Positions 54,061 to 64,000 of a stretch of DNA of 64,000 bases are shown in pieces. Below the pieces are notes generated by a model. It did no database searches, had not been told where the DNA came from, and was given only the letters and a program-made list of their open reading frames with translations. The position numbers and the translations under genes are program-made. Numbering within the stretch: position 1 is the stretch's first letter; every line of letters starts with the position of its first letter. Source of the DNA: Gonatopus flavifemur (taxonomy: Eukaryota; Arthropoda; Insecta; Hymenoptera; Dryinidae); NCBI GenBank assembly GCA_018340375.1, contig JAFFJZ010000025.1, forward strand, positions 1,627,501 through 1,691,500, given 5' to 3'.

Positions 54061-55462
54061 CGAGACAGTCAAGCGGATGCAGAAGAAATGATGGGTTCAT
54101 GGCAATTCCCTGACCATGACACCATCCAGAAAGTTCCTGAGGATGAAGATGAGCTCATGGATTGAATCGAATACCAACCCATATTCAAAAAATAGAGGAG
54201 AGTGGTCTAATTTGGACTGTGTCTAAGCCGGACCCATTATGTTCGTCAACGTTTCAGCTTGCTTAATGTATCATTATAGATATTTTTCACACCTACTGAC
54301 AAATAATCAGTACCTTATGATGCCTCCGGTGATACATCGAACAAGCTGATTGAATGAAAAGTCTCCAAAGAACATGAGGGGGTCTGACTTGGGAGATGGT
54401 TAGAGTAAGACCACTCTCCGCTAGGAAAATAACCTACATATTATTGAAATGCACCTAACGTAAGAATTTAGTTCACTGTTGCCGAATTTATAATTGAACA
54501 TAAACTCAATTTATAAATCATAATTCATGATACAGTCTTTAATCATGAAAATAGGAAAAAATATTCATTTCATAGTAATCGAGAAATAAAATCACATTTC
54601 CTTACAGACATTTATTTATCCACATTGAGATTGTCTTGAACAATTACCTCTTGAAATTTATCAATAGCAGCAATTGGACCAAATATCCCATGAGATGTTT
54701 CCTTTCAGAAAAAGTAAGTTATCATAGATTGTCTGGATTCTTTTGAAATATGAAGTATTCTAGTATACTGTTGACGTCTGAGATGACATCATTATGCCAT
54801 TTCACTTTTGGTGAATCTTACTCAACTCATTATATTACATAACAATATTTATGATTTCTTGAATTGTGCGAAAGGGCTATAATTATTTCCTCTTCTTAGT
54901 AATTAAAAGTCATCTCAAAGACATCATTTTCATCTTTACCATTTCAACTTTCCTGAAAATCGATTCTCTTCATTGTTATAATGTGTACCTTATCTCAAAC
55001 TGGGAGTCAAACTAAAAACAATTCTCCAAATACAGTTTTATAAAGTATTTCGATTTCATATCCAGCATTGTAGACATTGAATATATCACACAATGAAACA
55101 ATCACAAGAAAGTTCATGAGAATCGCAACAGATGACAGTACAATGATTTTCCATTATTGACAATGTATTGGATCATCACAATTCTTCAAAAACTCATTGA
55201 CTTAAGAAATAAACGTGATGCCGTTATTGGCCCTCCAATGGAGAACAATGCATACTGAGTGTTATCACAGATCTTGTAATAGCTCAATATTATTGCGGAA
55301 TATATTTTGTAAAAATTTCGATTTGAAGACTTGGAGCAACGCATTGTGATCCTACATGATAAATTTATCTGTTTTCTTTTTTCCGTGGACTGAAACAGTA
55401 TGTGGAGATTGAATTACTCCTCGAGGAGCATTTGATAAAATCGGTGAAATGCCCCCAAAAAA
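54061..55462. other. No gene or repeat recognised
   Basis: 1.4 kb, AT-rich, stop-rich in all frames. Confidence 0.55.
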
Positions 55463-55995
55463 ACTTCAAAAAGTGAAAAAACAACGCCAAGTACATGAAA
55501 AAGTATTACAAAAGTATTTCAGTTTATTAATTTTGTCGATAAATTTTATTTTCCTTTCTCATATTATGTGATCAACCAAAAAAAACATCAGAGGAAAAAA
55601 AAGATCTGGAATCACTATCAAGTACCAAGTACACTTGACTGCATAAATGCTGCTTGGATATATCAATTATTATGTTGAATAAATACCATGAGTCAACAAT
55701 ACATAGATACCACCGATTTTCCATTCCCAAATCAATCTAAAGAAGGCAGTCAATACAGATTCTTTTTCAATCATGACAATTTACCATCATGGGACACTTG
55801 GCGTGGCCGATAAATGCTTTGGTTTGATACAGATGTTTTCTCAATTGCTAGGTTCAAGCAAACCTTGGATAATCAAAAACCTAAAAAATCGGCCACGCCA
55901 AGTGTCTCATGATGGTAAATTGTCATGATTGAAAAAGAATTTGTATTGACTGTTTTCTTTAGATTGATTTGGGAATGGAAAATCGGTGGTATATA

Positions 55996-57571
55996 CAGTA
56001 GCGCTCATAAATATGTTGACGAAGAGATATTGTAGCATATCTTTATTTACATTGCAATATTCAAAGTGTAACTACAGAGAAATGCACAGTTGATGAATTG
56101 AAATCAAATCTGATGTAAATCCAAGAACATTCCATCACTTCTCTCTTTACATCAAGATGTGACGAATCCAGTGGAATATCAAAAGTATTTTGACAGTAAA
56201 TTATAGTGGGAAAAGAACAAAATCAATCGAATGAAATCTTCAAATTCTTGCACGTTGACAATTCAGTTGTCCAATCCTTGGTAGCATATCCATTAGAATT
56301 GATCACAGCGACGCGGCGCCTCGGCATAGAATCAATTAGATTTTCAATTCGATCCAGAGGGATTTTTGTCCATTCCTCACTCAACGCAGCAAAGAATTCC
56401 TGTTTATTTGTGAAGTTTCGAGTCCTTACTCGCCTCTCAAGCTCTTCCCACATGTGCTCGATTGGATTCAAGTCCGGACTTTGACTGGGCCACTCGAGAA
56501 GTTTGATTTTTTTCTTTTGGAAATATTCTTCCACGAAGCTAGAACTATGTTTTGGATCATTATCCTGTTGAAATATTCAACCTCGTGGCATATTTTTCTT
56601 GGCATAAGGGAGCATCTGTTCGTCTAAAATCTTTTGATTATGGATCCATTTTATCTTCTATTCGAAATAACGGGCCTACTCCTTTTCGAGAAAAACATCC
56701 CCACACCATGACATTTCCACCACCATGTTTTATAGTTGGTACCTGATATCTAATATTATATCTTCCATTTTTCGGACGACGTACATACCTAATTCCGTCG
56801 GAAGAAAATAAATAAAATTTACTTTCATCACTTCATAACACCTTGGACCATTCTGTATTTGTCCAGTGCCGATGGGTTTTAGCGAAATCTAATCGGGCCA
56901 TTCTATTCTTCTTTGAAATTAATGGTTTCTTACTAGGCCTTGGGGCTGATGAACCTTGCTCTTTGAGCCGTCGTTTGACGGTAGAAACATGTGAATTAAG
57001 CCCATAGTTCTCACGCAAATCATTTCTAATAGCCACAGCAGATTTTCGAGGGTCAGCGGTACACTGCTTTTTAATAATATTATCTTCGCGAAACGTGGTT
57101 TTACGTGGACGGCCAGGCCTAACCTCATTGAATACGTGTCCCCTGACTTTGCTTAGACAATTCCAAACACTTACAAGCTGTCGCGAAATATAAAAATCAC
57201 GTGCCACGCTGCTTTGTGTACGACCCGCTTTTAAAGCGTGGAGGACTGCTTCCTTCAAATCCACGGAGTATTCTTTTGTTTTTGGCATTATTTCCCTATC
57301 AATTGATTGCGCACATGTGAATAAACAGATGAAATTTCGATTCAAGCAGGTACAATTTATGGATGATTCTTTGTCAAAATACTTACGAGCCGAGTATTCA
57401 AGGATGATCGGGTGTAGTAATAAGAACTTTGATATCTTTGACTCTAATCAGTGCTTAATATGTGTGTCTCACATCACTCAATATTCCTTAATAAGGATTC
57501 AAAACATTGCACACGCCTGAATTTGTCTATACAAGACAAACTGTTTGTCGAATTATTTATGAGCGCTACTG
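55996..57571 (-). mobile_element. Tc1-type (DD34E) element, nearly intact
   Basis: 1576 bp flanked by TA. The ends are CAGTAGCGCTCATAAATA and its near complement (atttatgagcgctactg). It carries one transposase on the minus strand with a few stop codons. Confidence 0.9.
56223..57288 (-). pseudogene. Tc1-type transposase, a few stops
   Basis: It starts MPKTKEYSVDLKEAVLHAL at 57288, with a paired-like helix-turn-helix (SSVARDFYISRQLVSVW), the GRPRK hook and a second helix domain. The catalytic part has SDESKFYLFSSDG (first Asp), QQDNDPKHSSS (second Asp) and SPDLNPIEHMWEELERRV (Glu), 34 residues between the second Asp and Glu. A stop codon stands just before SDESKF, where VLWSDESKF is usual, and others between 56540 and 56700. 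Old but recent enough that all motifs are readable. Confidence 0.9.
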
Positions 57572-58633
57572 TATGTATTGTTGACTCATGGTATTTATTC
57601 AACAGGGTCAATCCATGTGAAATCATCCAGAAGAGGTCGCTCAATATTTTTGAAATTTTCTATAAATTGTCAGTTGATTTGCTAGTATATTGAGAGTCAA
57701 AATGAATGGTTGAAAAATTCCTAAACTTCTGGTATTTTTGTTTACGCGCATTTTTTAAAGCCCTTGCGAGCATATTTTAATCAAAATAGTGCTTCACGAA
57801 AAACCTCATAACTTTCCAAGTTTTGAAGATATCATAATGATTCAAAATCCATTTCATTCGGGAACAAACTTAGTGAAATCCTGGTGGGAATCATTTCCTC
57901 CTTATCAGTGAAAAATTGTCCAAAATTGACTCCGAAAACAACACTTCATATTACGAAAATTTCCATTTTCGACTTCAAAATTTCAACAGAACGGAATAAA
58001 ACTCAGATCTGTAGTTCTTACCGTGGATAGATATCTTGTAGAACTACTTTCAGTCGCAGTATAAAATCTCAAAAGGTCGTCCTTTTCTTTATGCAGTCCA
58101 CCAAACATGACAACTGAACGTGAAACTGCAAAATTTGGAGCTAAATAACTCAGGAGGGACTGAGTGAAAAATTACGAAACTTCCACAGAATGATCCTCTT
58201 ATAAGTAGAAACTTATGGTATGAATTTGATTTATGATATCGAAACGGCTTCGAAGATACAGGGCCTCAAAATTGGCTTGAAAATCACGTTTATCCACATG
58301 AATTTTCGCAATGAAAATCACACTGTGTCGGCATATTTCAATCATCTTATCAGCCAAAAATCCTGGAAATTTGCTGATGTGAGCTGAGGAATGCAATGAC
58401 AATGAATTTCAACATTTCTTCAATATAAACATGCCTACCCTGCGCAATATGAGAGCAACAAATCCAGATGGAGAGCAACAGATCTTGAGACAATAACTGG
58501 ACCGAGTCGTATAAGTACTTGTCCGGTTTTTGTCTCAGGATCTGCTGGTTTTCATCCGAATTCATTTGGCATTTTCCGCAGGGATACATGTATAAGGGTC
58601 ATTCCATATCAGATTTACAACTAAAATTTTAAT

Positions 58634-59223
58634 TCCAACAAAACTTTTTTCTCGCATTCTAGGAAAGAAAATTACCGATACGTATTTTTTCATTTTGATC
58701 GGATACTTTCCATTTTCGAGATACGATTTTTTAAAGTTTTGGAGTTGAAAAAATCGAACATTTTTTCATCCCTGATATCTAAAAAGCCTTTGAATTTGGA
58801 GAAAACTTTCGAATCACAAGGATTTGTATTCTGTGCGATCTCACGAACTAGATATATGAAATAAATTTTTTTTGTTATTTAACCCATTTATTTTGCGAAT
58901 GTTAGAGATGAATTCAAGTTCCAAAAAAAAAGACATGCTTGAAATTAATTTTTCCATAATGTAATTTTTCATCACTCCCCATAGAATGTCTCATAGGAAT
59001 TCCAAAGTGGACAGCTCAATAGTTTCTAAGATATGATTCATGAAGTAGAACCACATCGGCTTCGAGCGCGGAAAATTGCATCGTTCACACTGAAGTGTTC
59101 ATTGCCGAGCGCGTGTCAACATGTTTATATGAATTTATTTCTGAGCATCTATGAATCCTACACAGCACGGAAGTTGAGAAAGAATTCTTGAGAATTCATA
59201 TTGAATTTTTCAAGTCCCAGTTG
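58634..59223. other. Spacer of the giant foldback, no gene
   Basis: Single-copy DNA between the arms, without recognisable coding content. Confidence 0.5.
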
Positions 59224-59662
59224 AATCCTTTAGGATCTCTTCCTGATTTGGTGTGCTGTATTGAATGTAAGTTTATAAATTCACATATTTCGTGCATTCT
59301 CTTACACAGTATGTTTGCTTCTATGCGTTCGTCTAAGAATACTAGTATTAATATATATATACCAGTTGTGCATCATTTACACATCATTAGATCTGTGAGT
59401 TCGAGGATGCAATGAATATGAAAATTCATTATAAAACAAAACGTTTGTTGAACTGTTTTTCCTTGCCGAAGTGTATAAATATTTTATGGTTCGAATTGTT
59501 ATACCATACCCGTACTTATGTCTGTACCCGGAATGGATGGAGTTATCCTTACACAAACGCATATAAGCAAACATACTGTGTAAGAGGATGCGCGAAATAT
59601 GTGAATTTATAAACTTACATTCAATACAGCACACCAAATCAGGAAGAGATCCTAAAGGATTA
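59224..59662. mobile_element. Foldback MITE in the spacer
   Basis: aatcctttaggatctcttcc and its near complement (agagatcctaaaggatt); the arms continue through gtgtgctgtattgaatgtaa and acacagtatgtttgct, about 110 bp each. Confidence 0.8.
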
Positions 59663-60905
59663 AAATTTTAGTTGTAAATCTGATATGGAATGACCCTTAT
59701 ACATGTATCCCTGCGGAAAATGCCAAATGAATTCGGATGAAAACCAGCAGATCCTGAGACAAAAACCGGACAAGTACTTTTACGACTCGGTCCAGTTATT
59801 GTCTCAAGATCTGTTGCTCTCCATCTGGATTTGTTGCTCTCATATTGCGCAGGGTAGGCATGTTTATATTGAAGAAATGTTGAAATTCATTGTCATTGCA
59901 TTCCTCAGCTCACATCAGCAAATTTCCAGGATTTTTGGCTGATAAGATGATTGAAATATGCCGACACAGTGTGATTTTCATTGCGAAAATTCATGTGGAT
60001 AAACGTGATTTTCAAGCCAATTTTGAGGCCCTGTATCTTCGAAGCCGTTTCGATATCATAAATCAAATTCATACCATAAGTTTCTACTTATAAGAGGATC
60101 ATTCTGTGGAAGTTTCGTAATTTTTCACTCAGTCCCTCCTGAGTTATTTAGCTCCAAATTTTGCAGTTTCACGTTCAGTTGTCATGTTTGGTGGACTGCA
60201 TAAAGAAAAGGACGACCTTTTGAGATTTTATACTGCGACTGAAAGTAGTTCTACAAGATATCTATCCACGGTAAGAACTACAGATCTGAGTTTTATTCCG
60301 TTCTGTTGAAATTTTGAAGTCGAAAATGGAAATTTTCGTAATATGAAGTGTTGTTTTCGGAGTCAATTTTGGACAATTTTTCACTGATAAGGAGGAAATG
60401 ATTCCCACCAGGATTTCACTAAGTTTGTTCCCGAATGAAATGGATTTTGAATCATTATGATATCTTCAAAACTTGGAAAGTTATGAGGTTTTTCGTGAAG
60501 CACTATTTTGATTAAAATATGCTCGCAAGGGCTTTAAAAAATGCGCGTAAACAAAAATACCAGAAGTTTAGGAATTTTTCAACCATTCATTTTGACTCTC
60601 AATATACTGGCAAATCAACTGACAATTTATGAAAAATTTTAAAAATATCGAGCAACCTTTTTTTTGTTTTCTGGACGATTCCACGTGGATTGACCCAACA
60701 TATTAATCGATATATTCAAGCAGCATTTATGCAGTCAAGTGTACTTGGTACTTGATAGTGATTTCAGATTTTTTTTTTCCTCTGATGTTTTTTTTGGCTG
60801 ATCACATAATATGAGAAAGGAAAATAAAGTTTATCAACAAAATTAATAAACTGAAATACTTTTGTAATACTTTTTCATGTACTTGGCGTTGGTTTTTTTA
60901 CTTTT

Positions 60906-62047
60906 TTGATTGTTATTTTTATGATAACAAATGTTTCTGATCACGATCTCTCACAAATTTGATATCAAATTGTTCGTCTGAATCTTAGCTATGCAGATGA
61001 GTTCATTTCAAAAAGTTATTCAACTTCAAAAATAATAGAAATTCGGAAAATATGAACATATTATAAAGTGACTTGTTACGTTTTGTCATGTGACCGACGG
61101 AATATGACTGACTATGAGCTCAGCTTGGCTTGAGAGATGATGGTGGTAAGATGTCACAATGGACCGAATGAATGAAAACATGTGCATAATTTGCAGGTGT
61201 CGTAATAGCAAAATCCAAAGAGTTATCTCCGATAGACATTCAGAGGATGACGTCCAAATGGTTGAAGGGGGTCAAAGATCGAGAAAGAGGACGATCAGAA
61301 AGATCCTATTGAAGCGGTTATCCCAAGTTTCATTCCTTATAATAAATAATTCTCAAGGAAACATTGTTCTTACGTTTTATTCTATATCAATAATTTTGAA
61401 TTTCATTTTCCATTAAAATAAAAATCAACTTATGTAATTTATTATTTCTGTGTATGTTTACATACATCACCACAACTCAAAAAAATGTGTTCTCTTCTCA
61501 GGATTCTCATTAACTTGTCAATAAACACACGTAAGTTTGAAAGACGATAATTGATTGTACGTGGTCCAGTACTGACACTTTCCCATTGAATGTTGCAACG
61601 GATCTCAGATCCTGCAATCATTGAACAAAGGAAGTTCAAAAATCATTCAACAGATGTTAAACATCGATGTTTTTTCATGGTCGATTGAGACCGTGAATTA
61701 ACCCTTCGTGTACACACTGAGTGGTAACTACTCATGAATCAGATTCGATAATCTGTATCTATTATGGTGCGAAAAGTGTAAGTATGCGGATAGATTACGA
61801 ATTTTGTTACCTAGAATTGCTAATGAGAGTGGTAACGAACTAGCGTCTACGAACTAGCGGCCAATTGATATTGATATAACCTTTGATGCAACTCGATTTG
61901 AAGATTTCTCACGTGAAAAATTGATGGATTGGTTGCTAACTATACGATTTAGCTACTTAAATATTTGATGAAATAATTCTATCAAAATTTACATCCATCG
62001 ACTACTAATTTGTAGCTGCTAGTTTAACTTTCATGAAATTTCAATAT
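60906..62047. other. No gene or repeat recognised
   Basis: An 85-codon frame at 61159 (MDRMNENMCIICRCRNSK...) has two close Cys pairs but no family I recognise; probably chance. Confidence 0.45.
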
Positions 62048-62170
62048 GGGATCGTTCATATATTATGTAACGCTGTTTCCTATTTCCTCCTCTATCTCAC
62101 TCATCAGGTCTGAAGTTGGTGCAACAAAGAACAAAAGAGAAAAAGCGTTACATAATTCATGGACGATCTC
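62048..62170. mobile_element. Short MITE, 123 bp
   Basis: GGGATCGTTCATATATTATG and the complement of cataattcatggacgatctc; the next bases (taacgct and agcgtta) pair as well. Confidence 0.75.
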
Positions 62171-62979
62171 TATCTCAACAATCAGAACATGTATTTCAAA
62201 TTAACAAGGTGGAAAAATTCGAGTCATAATTTCTCTATGATAAGATTGTTTCCTTTCCAAATTTATGAGATTGATGAATTTTTCTAGATACGTAGAACAT
62301 CGAAATTCAAATACATTGATACATTTTATTTCAACTTAAAAATTATTTGGATATATTTTTGAAATATTCCAGGTCACTCATGAATTTGTTGATTGTTATA
62401 AAATTGATCATTCTAAAGATACAGTTGTTGTAAGAGTGGGTGGTTACCACCAAGTGTGTACTCGATCGTCGAAAAAATAAGTGTATACACAAAGGGTTGG
62501 AACAGAAATTTTTCTCAGAGTTCCTCAAAAATATAAAAATCACCGTGAAAAGATACACTGTTGGAAGAATTCTTACAATTATTACGAAATTCTTTATGAA
62601 ATATCATATTTCCATTTTAAATTTAATAATGATTCTTAAATTCAATACTGATGATGAAATTCCAAATTCAATTAATTCAATATAACTGTATTCAAATCAA
62701 TTGAGTATTTTGTTGCGACTATTCAATTCAATATTCCATTGTTCTCGAAAATTTTTTTTCTGAGTGCATTGCATTCGATTTGAGTGGATTTTATGGGTTT
62801 TGAGAACAGGCATAAGAACATGTTCAACTGCAACAATTCATCAAACAGCACAGAAAATTTTACGAACAAGCTCCAAACGTGTTATTCACTCATATGCAAA
62901 GAACGGTTTTTCAGTAGGTCATTTAATGGTGTTTTACGCTTGCTTCCGATTATAATCCGACTGCAATTGAGAATCAATA
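62171..62979. other. No feature recognised
   Basis: AT-rich with several aattcaat words around 62640-62740. No supported gene. Confidence 0.5.
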
Positions 62980-63181
62980 CACGGAGAGAAATTTAGAGTT
63001 TAATTTACTGTGGTCCTCTGTAACCGAGGAACAGACTGAACTCACAATGGAATTTACTATGACGAGACAGTAGGAGCCTGATTGGATTTACAATGTTTCA
63101 CATTAAATTCTATTGGAAATTCAGTCTGTTCCTCGACCGCAATAATTCCATAGTAAATCTAACTACAAATTTCTCTCCGTG
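62980..63181. mobile_element. MITE with TA duplication, 202 bp
   Basis: CACGGAGAGAAATTTAGAGT and the near complement (acaaatttctctccgtg), flanked by TA on both sides; inner arms share gaggaacagactgaa. Confidence 0.8.
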
Positions 63182-63750
63182 TATTATCAGTAAAAAACAT
63201 GTATTCAATAGTGCAATGCTCTCCCGCCCTTGGAATAATGGATATATTGATTGAATAGTAGATATCTTAATTATAAGCGGAAACATCACGAGATTTTTAA
63301 CGAACAACTATCCCATAGAGAAAGCTCAGTCATGGAACACAGCGGATAATTCGCCAACATGTCTCGTGTTTCGAATGGTTGATGATTGATTCTTTATTGC
63401 TAGCCGAAATATGGCCCACCACTGGCTGACAAAGTACCCAGACACGGAAACATCCGACAAGCAGCCCCATCCCTGGGCCAATCAATTTTATCATTGGACA
63501 ATTACTTTTCTCCATAGTAGGGCAAAAGTCATCATCCAGAAGTCAAACATTATCGGCCTAACAATGAGTGCCATTGACGCAGCTGCAAACACATTACGTG
63601 AGCATTTTTGGATGAAAATTCATAGCCCCTTCCCAACCTTGATTTGCAATGTTTCTTTATGGAGATCAAAAGATACATCAACAAATATGGATGATGTACC
63701 AGCCACCTACCTTCTACAAACCTTATGTGATTAATGTATAACTCCTTACT
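63182..63750. other. Unassigned region with a 107-codon frame
   Basis: A frame at 63411-63734 (MAHHWLTKYPDTETSDKQ...) has no recognisable motif. Not supported as a gene. Confidence 0.3.
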
Positions 63751-64000
63751 CACTTGTACGTATGTATGTGCGTATATATGTATGTATGTATGTATGTATA
63801 CATTACTTCTGATCCCTTGTTAAAAGGGCGTATTGCTTTATGGATCCTTCGGAGGATGACTGATCATTCGTACGGGATTTCAATCTTAATTTTATTTTTC
63901 ATCATCATATGATGGGTTCTGTCTCCACGTTCCCCCCAGGATCTGCTTTATTCGAAGAATGGCTCTAGATTGTAAAAATAGTTTCACAAAGAATCGGCGT
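63751..64000 (-). repeat. Interspersed repeat next to a microsatellite, copy B
   Basis: gtatgtatgtatgtatgtat followed by the reverse complement of 51012-51208. Its microsatellite is far shorter than that of copy A (about 50 bp against 257 bp). It runs off the window end. Confidence 0.85.

Larger units (their letters stand above)
55676..57601. mobile_element. Foldback MITE in the left arm, carrying a Tc1
   Basis: The ends TGAATAAATACCATGAGTCA and its complement; the arms run through taccaccgattttccatt and catgacaatttaccatcatg to cttggcgtggccga, with a loop of about 75 bp. A Tc1 element sits in its right arm at 55996-57571. It is absent from the matching place in the right arm of the giant foldback, which proves it is younger. 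Confidence 0.85.
55463..60905. mobile_element. Giant foldback element, inverted arms of about 1.25 kb
   Basis: The left arm is 55463-55675 plus 57602-58633 (interrupted by a MITE); the right arm is 59659-60905. The arms are nearly identical where compared closely, for example only one difference around gacaataactggaccgagtc. They are separated by about 1 kb. The outermost part carries cgccaagtacatgaaaaag. The paired open frames at 58199-58402 (minus) and 59890-60093 (plus), and at 58350-58589 and 59703-59942, are mirror copies and not separate genes. No transposase inside. Confidence 0.85.

Noticed and set aside
58199..60093. Two pairs of identical proteins (67 and 79 codons) on opposite strands
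   Set aside because: They are mirror images in the arms of the foldback; identity reflects the inverted duplication and not coding constraint. No motif.
61159..61416. Small zinc-binding protein (CIICRC)
   Set aside because: Two close Cys pairs in an 85-codon frame with no further ligands or homology; chance cannot be excluded.

Overview
This window is eukaryotic and reads as a transposon-dense, AT-rich arthropod genome, most likely insect. The clues are BEL/Pao and copia LTR retrotransposons, mariner, Tc1, Transib and P-like transposases, several clades of non-LTR fragments, many foldback MITEs and a large satellite. I recognise no intact host gene. The only host-like trace is a decayed ubiquitin-specific-protease-like fragment at 1.7-2.6 kb. 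Two open reading frames look intact, and both are transposases.

Layout. 0-2.6 kb: short repeats, a 256-bp foldback MITE and the USP-like remnant. 2.6-10.5 kb: a dead BEL/Pao element on the minus strand, with a full 412-bp 5' LTR, a truncated 3' LTR and a leader of about 1.9 kb. 10.9-12.3 kb: a mariner carrying a hAT MITE. 12.36-18.06 kb: a Transib element with a 730-codon RAG1-core-like transposase and ends that match the V(D)J recombination signal layout. Inside it, at 15.6-17.7 kb, lies a Tc1/mariner-type element (DD41D spacing) with about 0.4-kb terminal inverted repeats and an intact transposase.

18-19.9 kb: anonymous DNA plus a degenerate tandem repeat. 19.9-30.7 kb: a roughly 163-bp satellite whose two arms point in opposite directions, with higher-order repeats in the right arm. 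Its left arm is split by a 2.77-kb element (22345-25111) that itself holds several foldback elements. 30.7-32.3 kb: a non-LTR reverse transcriptase fragment and a P-element-like pseudogene that still shows an intron.

34.3-47.1 kb: a copia element bounded by a perfect 5-bp target duplication. It contains a MITE made of CATATATG units and a second BEL element, which has itself collected a hAT-like element, MITEs and a non-LTR endonuclease. One deletion probably removed both the end of the BEL 3' LTR and most of the copia reverse transcriptase. The copia sits in a dispersed repeat that also occurs at 0.4-0.9 kb.

47.5-50.5 kb: two old diverged tandem arrays. 51.0-51.5 kb: an interspersed repeat joined to a CATA/CATG microsatellite, which reappears inverted at the right edge of the window. 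53.3-54.1 kb: the 3' end of a CR1/Jockey-like non-LTR element with a GATA tail. 55.5-60.9 kb: a giant foldback structure with arms of about 1.25 kb, whose left arm was invaded by a MITE that was in turn invaded by a Tc1 element. 60.9-64 kb: MITEs in otherwise featureless DNA.

The genes do not form a pathway. The history of the window is successive nested transposition: older hosts (copia, Transib, mariner, satellite) interrupted by younger insertions. By eye the copia LTRs are about 91% identical, and the two BEL elements nested in or near it about 95%, which agrees with the nesting order.
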